The notes below the pieces were generated by a model. The model was given only the letters and a program-made list of their open reading frames with translations. It searched no databases and had not been told where the DNA came from. A stretch of 64,000 nt of DNA from M0108 sp963841065 (GTDB lineage Bacteria > Pseudomonadota > Gammaproteobacteria > Chromatiales > Chromatiaceae), in the NCBI GenBank assembly GCA_963841065.1, contig CAWJBI010000033.1:1-64000 (forward strand), written 5' to 3'. The first letter of the stretch is position 1; each line of letters opens with the position of its first letter. The translations under genes were made by a program, and so were the position numbers. Positions 1 to 8,715 of the stretch are shown here, piece after piece.

Positions 1-1
1 T

Positions 2-279
2 GTCAACCAGCGCATGGAGGTGCTGCGCAAGCAGTTCGGCGACCGCTTCGCGGAGATGGGGCTCAATGATTTCGTCCGGTCCAAGGGCGAACTGCCCCAG
101 ACCGTCAAGCTGCTGGTGCTGCGCAGCGTGGATATCGACAGCCATCTCGAGAACAATCCCGAGACGACGCTCGGTCTGATTCACGACACCCTGAAGCGCA
201 TCCGCGTCGCCGTCCACAAGCTGGCCAAGGCCGGCTTCCACGAGGTCGTGATCGCCACGGACCATGGCTTCTTCCTCAA
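2..279 (+). pseudogene. pglZ: BREX phosphatase-like protein PglZ, part upstream of the IS insertion (partial)
   Basis: The reading frame is open from the window edge and ends at an inserted IS element. The residues just before the break, VVIATDHGFFL, are a metal-binding motif of the alkaline-phosphatase-like PglZ domain used in BREX phage defence. Removing the IS plus one copy of its 8-bp target duplication joins this frame exactly to the segment beginning at 1333, giving HGFFLNAQAEAGDV with no frame change. The gene start lies outside the window. With the IS present the frame runs into element sequence and stops at 323-325, so PglZ is truncated and BREX activity is probably lost in this cell line (inference). 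Confidence 0.85.
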
Positions 280-1324
280 GGCTATGTCTGCGTTAAGTGT
301 TGGTCTGGACTATCCTTATCGGTAGGCAGGGGAATTGCGGAGGAACCGCCATGCGTACCGAAGACTTCCACGATTGGCTATCCAAAGCCAGTGAACTTAC
401 ACCCTCTCAACGCCAACAAGCGATTGATCATTTGAGCCAAAAGCAGGAACCGGACGAGGTGATTGGCGCCATCGTCGGTCCGAACCCGCCGTGCCCGCAT
501 TGCCATCATGCCCCCTGTAGTCGCTGGGGAAATGCGCATGGGCTGCCCCGGTATCGTTGCGGCGCCTGCGGCAAGACGTTCAATGCACTCACCAAGACAC
601 CCCTGGCCCGGTTGCGGCGCCGGGCGCACTGGACGGAGTATGCACGGTCAATGATCGCCGGTGAGACGGTGCGCGCGGCGGCCCGGCGCTGTGGGGTTCA
701 CAAGAACACCTCATTCCGTTGGCGGCACCGGTTTCTGGCCAAACTGTCCGGGGCCAAGCCAGCGCATCTGCAGGGCATTGTGGAAGCGGACGAGACCTAC
801 TTCCTCGAATCGTTCAAAGGCCGCCGCAACCTGCCGCGCCCAGCGCGCCAGCGGGGCGGCAAGGCGGCCAAACGGGGGCTGTCGGACGAACAGATCCCGG
901 TGTTGATCGCCCGCGACCGTACCACGGCGACCACCGATGCGGTTTTGGCGCATGCCAATACCCAAGCGGTACGCGCCGTCCTGGAGCCGATCCTGGACTC
1001 CGATGCGGTACTTTGCTCCGACGGCAGCGCCGTCTATGTCGCCCTGGCCAAGCAACTTCACATTGCCCATCAACCCGTTAACCTCAGCGCTGGCATTCGG
1101 GTTGTGGACAACGCCTTCCATATTCAGAACGTCAACGCCTACGACAGCCGCTTGAAAGGATGGATGTATCGCTTCCACGGGGTCGCCACCCAGTACCTGC
1201 CCAACTACCTGGGCTGGCGTCGGTGCCTGGAGCGGTTCTCCGGCATCCTCACGCCCGAGCTGTTTCTCGGGCAGGCCTTCGGGGCGCCCTCAGCGGGGGA
1301 CCAACACTTAACGCAGACATAGCC
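280..1324 (+). mobile_element. IS1595-family insertion sequence, complete, inside pglZ
   Basis: A 1045-bp element with perfect 26-bp terminal inverted repeats (280-305 and 1299-1324, beginning GGCTATGTCTGCGTTAAG) encloses one transposase gene. It is flanked by the 8-bp direct repeat TTCCTCAA at 272-279 and 1325-1332, the target-site duplication size usual for IS1595. Intact ends, intact transposase and an unmutated target duplication indicate a recent insertion. Confidence 0.93.
351..1322 (+). CDS. IS1595-family transposase
   Basis: The product is about 323 residues. An N-terminal zinc-ribbon (CPHCHH near residue 48, then YRCGACGKTF) is followed by a helix-turn-helix-like stretch (AAARRCGVHKNTSFRWRHRF) and a DDE-type catalytic region with VEADETYF, LCSDGSAVY and FHIQNVNAYDSRLKGW, the ISXO2-like layout of this family. 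ATG 351 is chosen because GCGGAGGA lies just upstream; an earlier in-frame start at 297 would begin within the terminal repeat. The stop codon lies inside the right inverted repeat. No frameshift is visible, so it should be active. Confidence 0.9.
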   Translation: MRTEDFHDWLSKASELTPSQRQQAIDHLSQKQEPDEVIGAIVGPNPPCPHCHHAPCSRWGNAHGLPRYRCGACGKTFNALTKTPLARLRRRAHWTEYARSMIAGETVRAAARRCGVHKNTSFRWRHRFLAKLSGAKPAHLQGIVEADETYFLESFKGRRNLPRPARQRGGKAAKRGLSDEQIPVLIARDRTTATTDAVLAHANTQAVRAVLEPILDSDAVLCSDGSAVYVALAKQLHIAHQPVNLSAGIRVVDNAFHIQNVNAYDSRLKGWMYRFHGVATQYLPNYLGWRRCLERFSGILTPELFLGQAFGAPSAGDQHLTQT

Positions 1325-1957
1325 TTCCTCAATGCCCAAGCCGAGGCCGGGGATGTCTGCGCCAAACCCGCCGGGACCTGGCTCATGGTGCATGATCGGT
1401 GTCTGCTCGGCGATGGCGTGGCCGATAGCCACAATTTTGTGATCAGTGCGGAGAAGCTCGGGGTCCGGGGTGATTTCAACCAGGTGGCCGGCCCACGCAG
1501 CATGGCCCCCTACAAGGCGGGGTTGCTCTATTTCCACGGGGGCGCCTCGCTGCAGGAGCTGGTCGTACCCGTCCTGACGATCAGGCTCGAAGCAGGGGCC
1601 GCGCCGGTCCTGGAACAGGCGACCGTCCACATCAGCTACAAGAACGGCGCGACTCGGATCACCACGCGGCTGCCGGTGATCGAGGTCCTGCTGGAGGGCG
1701 ACATCTTCTCGCAGGCCGCGGACTTTGAGATCCTGCTCGAGGCCCAGGACAAGAAGGGCAAGGTGGTCGGCGAGGCCAAGGCCGGCGGCCTGGTCAACCC
1801 GGCCACCGGGACCCTGACGCTCAAGCCCGGCGAGCGAGTCCAGGTGACCCTCAAGATGCAGATGGACTTCGAGGGCAAGTTCACGGTCAAGGCGCTGAAC
1901 CCAACCACCCTCGCCGCCTATTGCAGCCTTGACCTGGAGACCGACTACACGGTGTAG
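1325..1957 (+). pseudogene. pglZ: PglZ, C-terminal part downstream of the IS insertion
   Basis: After the target duplication the frame continues the PglZ sequence (WLMVHDRCLLGDG, then PRSMAPYKAGLLYFHGGASL, then LQELVVPVLTIRLE, the conserved end of the phosphatase domain). A C-terminal domain of about 130 residues follows, rich in beta-strand-like sequence (LKPGERVQVTLKMQMDFEG). It ends 7 bp before brxL, the standard pglZ-brxL order of type I BREX operons. It has no start codon of its own and is separated from its N-terminal half by the IS. Confidence 0.85.
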
Positions 1958-1964
1958 AACGCCT

Positions 1965-3483
1965 ATGGAATACCTGATGGACGCACTGGACCAGAAGTTG
2001 AACGCGGTCTTCGACGGCAAGGTCGTGCGCAAGGATCTGCTGCACCGCATCAAGAAGGGCACCAACGTCCCCACCTTCGTGCTGGAGTTTCTGCTCGCGC
2101 GCTACTGCGCCAGCGACGACCCGGCCGAGATCCAGGCCGGCATGGAGGCGGTGCTCGCCACGCTGCAGGACAACTACGTGCGCCCGGACGAGGCCAATGC
2201 CGCCCAGTCGAAGGTGGCCACCAAGGGCAAGCACCGCTTCATCGACAAGGTCCACGTCCGCTACGTCGAGAAGGAGAAGCGCCACTGGGCGGCGCTGGAG
2301 AACTTCAACTCGCAGCGCATCGCCATCGGCGAGAAGTTCTACCGCGACAACGACCGCCTGCTGGAGGGCGGCATCTGGGCCGAGGTGACGATCGCCCACA
2401 ACGACATCGACGACGACGACTACGCCTTCTACGTCGAGGACCTGCGGCCGATCCAGCTGAGCCGCTTCGATTTCGCCGGCTACTGCGAGGGGCGGGGCCA
2501 GTTCAGCCGGGACGAGTGGCTGGATGTGGTCCTGCGCTCGGTGGGGCTGGAGCCCGCCAAGCTGAGCCAGCGGCTGAAGCTCCACTTCATCGCCCGGCTG
2601 GCGCCGCTGGTCGAGCCGAACTTCAACTTCATCGAGCTGGGGCCGCGCGGCACCGGCAAGTCCTACTTCTTCAGCGAGTTCTCGCCCTACTCCACCCTGA
2701 TCAGCGGCGGCCAGGCGACCAAGGCGACCCTCTTCTACAACAACGCCCGCAACAAGATCGGCCTGGTCGGCTTCTGGGACACGGTCGCCTTCGACGAGGT
2801 GGGCGGGATCAAGGTCAAGGATCCGGACACCATCCAGATCATGAAGGACTTCATGGCCAACGGGCGCTTCTCCCGCGGGGTCGAGGTGATCGCCGACGCC
2901 AGCCTGGCCTTCGTCGGCAACATCGACCACTCGGTCGAGCAGATCGTCAACTCGACCGAGCACGACCTGTTTCAACCCCTGCCGCCAGGAGTTCGACCTG
3001 GCGGTCATGGACCGCTTCGCCTGCTACCTGCCGGGCTGGGAGATGCCCAAGAACAGCAGCGAGTTCCTGACCGAGCACTACGGGTTCATCACCGACTACC
3101 TGGCTGAGGCCTTCCACTACCAGTTCAAGCACACCAACCGGTACGAGGAGGTCAACAAGCGCATCCGCCTCGGCCGCTCGGTCGAGGGCCGCGACGAAAA
3201 GGGCATCAAGAAGACGGTCTGCGCCTTGCTGAAGATCCTGCACCCCGACGGCCCGCCCACCGATGCGGAGTTCGACGAGTACGTGGCCTACGCGGTCGAG
3301 TGCCGGCGGCGCGTCAAGGAGCAGATGAACAAGCGCAAGCCCGACGACGAGTTTGCGCGGATCAATCTGTCCTACTACCGGGCCGACGGCAACGAGGTCG
3401 TGGTGTTCTGCCCGGAGTCGCAGGGCGCCATCGCGACCCAGCAGCCGTTTCGGCGACACCTGGGATCGGAGTCCCCGGAATGA
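1965..3483 (+). pseudogene. brxL: BREX Lon-like AAA+ protein BrxL, frameshifted
   Basis: BrxL is the final gene of type I BREX operons and an AAA+ ATPase needed for phage exclusion. The sequence shows the Walker A motif GPRGTGKS near residue 225, a Walker B-like VAFDEVGGIK and the conserved block LTEHYGFITDYLAEAFHYQF. A surplus G at 2988-2989 shifts the frame: removing it turns PLPPGVRPGG into PLPPEFDLAVMDRFACYLPG. The corrected product is about 506 residues, against about 680 in E. coli BrxL, and no C-terminal Lon protease domain follows. Short BrxL forms exist, so this may be natural. ATG 1965 follows the pglZ stop by 7 bp. The frameshift may be a sequence error. Confidence 0.85.
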
Positions 3484-3506
3484 GAGCGAGGCCGAGAAGG
3501 ACTCCC

Positions 3507-3989
3507 ATGTTCATGCCCTCCCCTGCCAATCACTTTCAGGTTGATCATGTGGAAGGGTTACGACGGACCTACCAGGCCCTGACTGGCCGACACCTACTGG
3601 ACCCGGCGCTGCCCCCCATTGACGCGGCGGAGGCGTTGTTCCACGCCCCCTTTGTCGTGTTATCGCACGATACCGCTGCTGATCCCATACTTAACTATGG
3701 CAACCTGGCCGCACTAAACCTTTTTGCCATGGCTTGGGAAGAGTTAACCGCCATGCCATCTCGCTTCACGGCGGAAGCATCCAATCGAGCCGAGCGGGAG
3801 CGCTTACTGGCGGAGGTGACAGCACGCGGATACATCGATGATTATGCCGGCGTGCGGATCGCCAAGAACGGCACCCGGTTTCGCATCGAAAAGGCCACCG
3901 TCTGGAATCTGATTGATGACACCAACCGGAGGTATGGCCAAGCGGCAACCTTTCGACAGTGGCAGATGATCAGGAGCCCCAATCCATAA
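3507..3989 (+). CDS. MEKHLA domain-containing protein
   Basis: The predicted protein has about 160 residues and consists almost wholly of a MEKHLA domain, a PAS-related fold found alone in bacteria and at the C-terminus of plant HD-ZIP III proteins. Recognisable stretches are DPILNYGNLAALNLFAMAWE, the conserved SRFTAEASNRAERERLL and the C-terminal FRIEKATVWNLID. ATG 3507 has GAGAAGGA upstream and begins 24 bp after brxL. It may bind a small ligand or sense redox state, but its function is unknown. It is not a known BREX component and is probably a neighbour by chance. Confidence 0.75.
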   Translation: MFMPSPANHFQVDHVEGLRRTYQALTGRHLLDPALPPIDAAEALFHAPFVVLSHDTAADPILNYGNLAALNLFAMAWEELTAMPSRFTAEASNRAERERLLAEVTARGYIDDYAGVRIAKNGTRFRIEKATVWNLIDDTNRRYGQAATFRQWQMIRSPNP

Positions 3990-4023
3990 TCGAAAGATCG
4001 ACCGAGGCACGCTGAAACCAAGA

Positions 4024-4236
4024 TTTCTGCGGGCCCTTGAGCTGGGTGATGTCCCAGGACCACCCTTGGTTCGTAGCGGTGGCCAGCCGTTCGGGTTTGG
4101 CGTACTGGGGGTGCTGGCGCAGGTTGCGCCGCTCGCGCAGTTGGTCCTCGGCGGCGAGGATGCGGTAGCGGGTGCGCACCGAGCAGGGGTATTGGCCTTC
4201 GTCGAGCAGCGTGGCGTGGATGGTTTCTTCGGGCAC
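4024..4236 (-). pseudogene. IS3-family transposase (OrfB) remnant
   Basis: The minus strand encodes a fragment typical of IS3 OrfB just before the integrase core: IHATLLDEGQYPCSVRTRYR, then RERRNLRQHPQYAKPERLAT, then NQGWSWDITQLKGP, where the first catalytic Asp sits. The sequence then loses similarity abruptly. No terminal repeats or OrfA were found, so this is a decayed internal fragment. The rest of 3990-4396 shows nothing else recognisable. Confidence 0.75.
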
Positions 4237-4396
4237 CCTTGCCTTCGCCTACGTGTTCCCCTCTCCCAAGGGCCACGGTTGGACTTGCACCCACTAGCCG
4301 ACTAGCATGCAGGCCCAAGACACCGGGTGCGAGCACCTGAAGTGCCGGACCCTGTATGATCGCGCTCCCGACACCAGGCACCGGAGAGCCGAACCC

Positions 4397-5103
4397 ATGC
4401 CCACCGCCGCCCGCCGCCCCCTCACGACCCGCGACGCGCCGCTGGGCCCGCGCCCTGGCGACCTGGCTCGTCAACCGCCGCGTCCCGCCCAACGGGATCT
4501 CCCTGGCGAGTCTGGGCTTTGCCGCGGCCGGCGCCCTGGCCATGCTCGCCGCGCCCGCGGCCTCCCCGGGCGGGCGCGCCGCGCTGCTTCGTCCTGGCCG
4601 CCGCCTGCATCCAGTTGCGCCTGCTGTGCAACATGCTCGACGGCATGGTGGCGGTGGAGGGTGGGCTCGGGTCGAGGGCCGGGGACATCTACAACGAACT
4701 TCCGGACCGCATCGCCGACCCGCTGCTGATCGTCCCCGCCGGCTACGCGACCGGCTTCGCCCTGGGCCCGGAACTGGGCTGGATCGCCGGGATGCTGGCG
4801 GTGTTCACCGCCTATATCCGTGCCCTCGGCGGGACCTGCCGGCCTGCCCCAGAGCTTCGTCGGCCCCATGGCCAAGCCCCACCGCATGGCCACCATGACC
4901 GCGGGCCTGCTGCTCGCCGCCCTGGCGGTGCCCGCTGGGGTGGGAGGGGACCATCCTGCTGATCGCCTTGGCGCTGGTCGCCGTCGGGGCCCTGATCACC
5001 GCCAGCCGGCGCACCGCGGCCATCCTCAAGGCCCTGGACGCCGTGATGGCCGGCGCCGCCGCACCCGAGACCCTGGACCGAGGCCCTGGCGGCCGGAGCC
5101 CTG
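4397..5103 (+). pseudogene. CDP-alcohol phosphatidyltransferase-like protein, several frameshifts
   Basis: Pieces in successive frames read as one protein: RRVPPNGISLASLGFAAAGA, LAAACIQLRLLCNMLDGMVA, then RAGDIYNELPDRIADPLLIV and SFVGPMAKPHRMATMTAGLL. The DG-AR-like membrane motif here is NMLDGMVA plus DRIADPL, as in CDP-alcohol phosphatidyltransferases that attach a head group to CDP-diacylglycerol. ATG 4397 has GGAGAG upstream. Continuity needs single-base removals near 4440, 4587, 4840, 4935 and 5079. The gene may be intact in the organism if these are sequence errors. It abuts or overlaps the acyltransferase gene, consistent with a shared lipid pathway. Confidence 0.7.
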
Positions 5104-5693
5104 GTGACCCTGACCCGACTAGTCACCGGTGCCCAGGCACGCTGGGTGGGCTCGGCCCCGACCACCGCCCAGCGGGTCTATTTCGCCAACCACTCCAGCC
5201 CACCTGGACGCCCTGGTGCTGTGGGCCGCCCTGCCGCCCGAACTGCGCGCGCAGCACCCGTCCGGTGGCGGCGGCGGACTACTGGGACAGGCCTGGGGTG
5301 CGCGGCTGGATCGCGCGCAACCTGCTCAACGCCGTGCTGGTGGACCGCTCCAGCGCCAGGGGCGGCCGCGAGGCCCTGGAGCGGCTGACGCGAGGCCCTG
5401 GCGGAGGGGGCCTCCCTGATCCTCTTCCCCGAGGGGACCCGCGGCGACGGCGTCACCATCGGCGACCTGAAACCCGGGCTCTACTTTGTCGCCAAGTCGC
5501 GGCCGGACGTGGAACTGGTCCCGGTCTATCTGCAGAACCTGTGCCGCATCCTGCCCAAGGGTGAGATCCTGCCGGTACCGCTGCTGGGCAGTTCGACCTT
5601 CGGCCCGCCGCTGCAGCTCAGCCCCGGCGAGACCCGCCGGGACTTTCTGGTACGGGCGCGCGACGCCCTGGTGACCTTGGGGGACAGCCATGA
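5104..5693 (+). pseudogene. PlsC-like 1-acylglycerol-3-phosphate acyltransferase, frameshifted
   Basis: Acyltransferase signatures are spread over three frame changes: QRVYFANHSSHLDALVLWAA (an NHSSHLD version of the catalytic HX4D motif, seen once a surplus C near 5203 is removed), DYWDRPGVRGWIARNLLNAV, and SLILFPEGTRGDG, the substrate-binding FPEGTR motif. The other surplus bases lie near 5249 and 5393. The product transfers an acyl chain to a lysolipid at the inner membrane. GTG 5104 is the most likely start. The exact end is uncertain because the frame runs past the next gene's ATG at 5690. Confidence 0.7.
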
Positions 5694-6637
5694 ACATCAT
5701 CTGGGATCAGCAACTCCTGACACTGCTGGGGGGCATCGTCGCCCTGCTGGTGCTCTCCAGCGGCATCGCCCTGGTGCTGGAGCGTCGGGTGCAGACGCCG
5801 GAAGGGCTCCTGGTGGTGGCGAATCTGAACGCCCGCATCCGCGCCTGGTGGGTCATGACGGCGGTCTTCGTGGCGGCACTCGCCACCGGCGGCATCGGCT
5901 CCGTGATCCTGTTCGGGCTGACGTCCTTCATCGCCCTGCGGGAGTTCATCACCCTGACCCCGACCCGGCGCGCCGACCACCGCACCCTGTTCTGGGCCTT
6001 CTTCGTCTTCGTGCCCTTCCAGTACTACCTGGTGGCGACCCACTGGTATGGGCTCTTCGTCATCTTTATCCCGGTCTATGCGTTCCTGTTCGTGCCGGTG
6101 CGCAGCGTGCTGGCCGGGGACACGGAGGACTTCCTGGCGCGCACCGCCAAGATCCAGTGGGGACTCATGGTCGCCGTCTACTGCGTGAGCCACGCCCCGG
6201 CCCTGCTGATGCTCGAGATCCCGGGCTATGAGGGCGAGAACGCCAAGCTCCTGCTCTATCTCATCGTCGTGGTGCAGTTGAGCGACGTGCTCCAGTACGT
6301 CTTCGGCAAGACTCTGGGCAAGCACAAGATCGTCCCCAAGGTCAGCCCCAACAAGACCTGGGAGGGGGCTATCGGCGGCATAGGCTCCGCCACCCTGATC
6401 GGGGCCCTGCTGTGGTGGGCCACACCCTTCACCCCCTGGGCGGCGGCCGGGATCGCGCTCATCATCAACCTGGCGGGGTTCGCCGGGGGCCTGTGCATGT
6501 CCGCCATCAAACGCGACCGCGGCATCAAGGACTTCGGCAGCCTGATCGAGGGCCACGGCGGGGTCATGGACCGCATCGACTCCCTCTGCTTTGCCGCACC
6601 GCTGTTCTTCCATGTGGTTCGCTATTACTACACCTGA
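5690..6637 (+). CDS. CdsA-like phosphatidate cytidylyltransferase
   Basis: This intact integral membrane protein of 315 residues has about eight hydrophobic segments. The C-terminal signature KRDRGIKDFGSLIEGHGGVM followed by DRIDSL is the CTP-transferase motif of CdsA enzymes, and VVVQLSDVLQYVFGKTLGKH with SPNKTWEG completes the family pattern. It would make CDP-diacylglycerol from phosphatidate and CTP. It directly follows a PlsC-like and a CDP-alcohol transferase gene, so the trio could make, activate and use phosphatidate. It may be a second copy beside a housekeeping cdsA elsewhere (inference). Confidence 0.87.
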   Translation: MNIIWDQQLLTLLGGIVALLVLSSGIALVLERRVQTPEGLLVVANLNARIRAWWVMTAVFVAALATGGIGSVILFGLTSFIALREFITLTPTRRADHRTLFWAFFVFVPFQYYLVATHWYGLFVIFIPVYAFLFVPVRSVLAGDTEDFLARTAKIQWGLMVAVYCVSHAPALLMLEIPGYEGENAKLLLYLIVVVQLSDVLQYVFGKTLGKHKIVPKVSPNKTWEGAIGGIGSATLIGALLWWATPFTPWAAAGIALIINLAGFAGGLCMSAIKRDRGIKDFGSLIEGHGGVMDRIDSLCFAAPLFFHVVRYYYT

Positions 6638-7062
6638 GTGGCCATGCGCCGCCTGGCTCTGTCCCTTGCGGGTCGCGCTGGGGACTGACCCGCTGCGACG
6701 CAGCCGAACCGGCCTCCCCGATGACGGGGCCTCCCGGTCCCCGGGCCTGGGTCTGCTGGACCGCCATGCCGGCTGATCCCGGCGCCCGGGGATAGGAAGT
6801 TCAACCGCACGGGCGGGGCGCGAGTGTCCGCTATCCGTTGGACTGCCGCAGTTCTGGTTCACAGGGCCAGCATCCGCTCCGGGTCGGTTACGGACCGTCC
6901 CAACACGTTTCGAACGGTGCCGCATTGCGGCGAAGATAGCCTGTGGCGAGGTGGGTAAATCTGAAAACCCGTGACGAAATATTGTTGGAGACAACAGCAG
7001 GGGTGCGCCTTTTTGCTGATTGTTGCCAGCAAATGCGCCATGAGTGCGCCACGGCAATAAAA
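6638..7062. other. Intergenic stretch without recognisable genes
   Basis: About 425 bp lie between cdsA and the tRNA operon terminator. Short GC palindromes occur (for example the region around 6710-6740), but I found no convincing coding frame, RNA gene or repeat shared with the rest of the window. Confidence 0.5.
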
Positions 7063-7096
7063 AAAGGCCTACCGTTTCCGGTAAGCCTTTGTTTTT
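7060..7096 (-). terminator. Rho-independent terminator of the tRNA operon
   Basis: A 12-bp stem (AAAGGCCTACCG at 7064-7075 against CGGTAAGCCTTT at 7079-7090, one mismatch) with a TTTC loop has a run of seven T on the minus strand. It lies just past tRNA-Lys. A T-rich run on the other side means it could also work for the plus strand. Confidence 0.85.
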
Positions 7097-7097
7097 A

Positions 7098-7173
7098 TGG
7101 TGGGCCGTGAAGGATTCGAACCTTCGACCAATGGATTAAGAGTCCACTGCTCTACCAGCTGAGCTAACGGCCC
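7098..7173 (-). tRNA. tRNA-Lys (anticodon CTT)
   Basis: Read on the minus strand the 76-nt sequence folds as a standard cloverleaf: GGGCCGT acceptor, D-arm with AGCTCAGCTGG, anticodon loop CTCTTAA giving CTT, GGTTCGAATCC T-arm, and an encoded CCA end at 7098-7100. It is the last gene of a four-tRNA operon. Confidence 0.95.
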
Positions 7174-7198
7174 GATGTCAAATTATGCTAGCACCAAT

Positions 7199-7275
7199 TG
7201 GGGTGGACGATGGGAATCGAACCCACGACCACAGGAGCCACAATCCTGAGCTCTACCAACTGAGCTACGTCCACC
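7199..7275 (-). tRNA. tRNA-His (anticodon GTG)
   Basis: The 77-nt minus-strand gene begins GGTGGACG and ends GTCCACCCCA, so the extra G at -1 opposite C73, the tRNA-His identity pair, is present. The anticodon loop ATTGTGG gives GTG. CCA is encoded. Confidence 0.95.
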
Positions 7276-7330
7276 AGCGTAAATCTGCCTCCAAGCTGAC
7301 CAGATCCGTCTCCACTCGCGGACGCCTGTT

Positions 7331-7407
<77 letters not shown>

Positions 7408-7428
7408 TTTTCATATCGCTTGGGAAGA

Positions 7429-7505
7429 TGGTCGGGGTAGAGGGATTTGAACCCCCGACATCCTGCTCCCAAAGCAGGCGCGCTACCAGGCTGCGCTATA
7501 CCCCG
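7429..7505 (-). tRNA. tRNA-Pro (anticodon TGG)
   Basis: The 77-nt minus-strand gene has acceptor CGGGGTA, D-arm AGCGCAGCCTGGTAGCGC, anticodon loop TTTGGGA (TGG), T-arm GGTTCAAATCC and encoded CCA. It is the promoter-proximal gene of the operon. Confidence 0.95.
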
Positions 7506-7540
7506 CTTTCGGACATAGGTCCGGAAACCGAAGAGGCGGC

Positions 7541-7569
7541 ATAATACGCGGATACCCCCATGGCGTCAA
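7541..7569 (-). promoter_or_regulatory. Sigma-70 promoter of the tRNA operon
   Basis: On the minus strand, TTGACG (7564-7569) and TATTAT (7541-7546) are separated by exactly 17 bp, close to the sigma-70 consensus. The expected start site lies about 30 bp before tRNA-Pro. Confidence 0.8.
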
Positions 7570-7665
7570 TTGGCCCGGGGCCAAATTTGGACCGCGCCGC
7601 TTGCATGGCCCGGCCAGATGATATGATTTTGCCTCTTCACTCGACTCACCCCAGGAATGACACCC

Positions 7666-8529
7666 ATGAGCGCCCGGATTCTCGACGGCAAGGCCATTGC
7701 GGCGGACATACGCGCTGGCATTAAGCAGCAGGTCAATGCCCTGGTCGCGGCGGGGGGACGCCAGCCAGGCCTGGCGGTGGTCCTGGTGGGAGACGATCCG
7801 GCCTCCCGAGTCTACGTGCGCAACAAGAGCACGGCCTGCGCCGAGGTGGGCTTTTATTCCGAGATGCACCTGCTGGACGCCGACGTCCCCCAGGCGGATC
7901 TCCTGGCCCTCATCGACACCTTGAACGCCCGCGAGGCCATCGACGGCATCCTGGTCCAACTGCCCTTGCCCGGCCACATCGACGAGGAGCAGGTCATTGA
8001 ACGCATCCTGCCGACCAAGGACGTGGACGGCTTTCATCCCTACAATGTCGGCCGCCTGGCACTGCGCATGCCGCTGCTGCGCCCCTGCACGCCCAAGGGG
8101 GTCATGACGCTGCTGGAACGGACCGGCCGCAGGCTGGAGGGCCTGGACGCCATCATCATCGGCCAGTCGAATATCGTGGGCCGGCCCATGGCGCTGGAGT
8201 TGCTGGCGGCCCGCTGCACCATCACCGTCTGCCACAGCCGCACCCGGGATCTGCCGGGCAAGATCAGTGCCGCCGATCTGGTGGTCGCCGCCGTGGGCCG
8301 CCCCAACTTCGTCCAGGGGGACTGGGTCAAGGAAGGCGCCATTGTCATCGACGTGGGCATCAATCGCACCGAGGCGGGAACCTTGGTGGGTGACGTGGAT
8401 TTCGCCGCCGTCGCCGAACAGGCCTCCTGGATAACGCCGGTGCCGGGTGGTGTCGGGCCCATGACCATCGCCAGCCTGCTGGAGAACACCTTGCAGGCGG
8501 CCAGCCTCCACGCGCTGGGGCAAGGGTGA
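7666..8529 (+). CDS. folD: Bifunctional methylenetetrahydrofolate dehydrogenase/cyclohydrolase
   Basis: FolD interconverts 5,10-methylene-THF and 10-formyl-THF in the cytosol with NADP. Family motifs are present in order: YVRNK with the catalytic Lys near residue 55, VQLPLPGHI, PTKDVDGFHPYNVG, the dinucleotide-binding GQSNIVGRPMALEL, and the C-terminal PVPGGVGPMT. The product is 287 residues, normal for the family. ATG 7666 is preferred over ATG 7657 because AGGA at 7653-7656 is 9 nt from it. The gene is divergent from the tRNA operon. Confidence 0.96.
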   Translation: MSARILDGKAIAADIRAGIKQQVNALVAAGGRQPGLAVVLVGDDPASRVYVRNKSTACAEVGFYSEMHLLDADVPQADLLALIDTLNAREAIDGILVQLPLPGHIDEEQVIERILPTKDVDGFHPYNVGRLALRMPLLRPCTPKGVMTLLERTGRRLEGLDAIIIGQSNIVGRPMALELLAARCTITVCHSRTRDLPGKISAADLVVAAVGRPNFVQGDWVKEGAIVIDVGINRTEAGTLVGDVDFAAVAEQASWITPVPGGVGPMTIASLLENTLQAASLHALGQG

Positions 8530-8538
8530 GGATCCGAC

Positions 8539-8715
8539 ATGACGGGCACCCTCCATCTGGAACTCCTCAATCAGGTCGGAGAGCTGGAAAAGCTCGCCAA
8601 GGCCCTTGCGGAGTTCGGCAAGGCCCATGGCCTCCATCACCGCACCCTCTATGCCGCGAACCTGGCGGCGGAGGAACTGGCCATCAATCTGCTGGCCTAC
8701 GCCTGGGATGATGGC
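8539..8715 (+). pseudogene. Truncated RsbW-like anti-sigma/serine kinase ATPase domain
   Basis: The frame from ATG 8539 reads GELEKLAKALAEFGKAHGL, then LAAEELAINLLAYAWDDGQE, which resembles the N-box helix (E-N in the ATP-binding fold) of RsbW-type histidine-kinase-like ATPases. After about 60 residues it switches into sequence from a different gene, so the ATP-lid region and the rest of the domain are missing. It sits 10 bp after folD. Confidence 0.6.

Noticed and set aside
3990..4300. Possible extra BREX-linked gene after the MEKHLA gene
   Set aside because: The only coding similarity is an IS3 transposase fragment on the opposite strand.
5618..7057. A 479-codon minus-strand open frame opposite cdsA
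   Set aside because: The residues are low-complexity and charged, it overlaps an intact CdsA gene and runs into the tRNA terminator region; it is a composition shadow.
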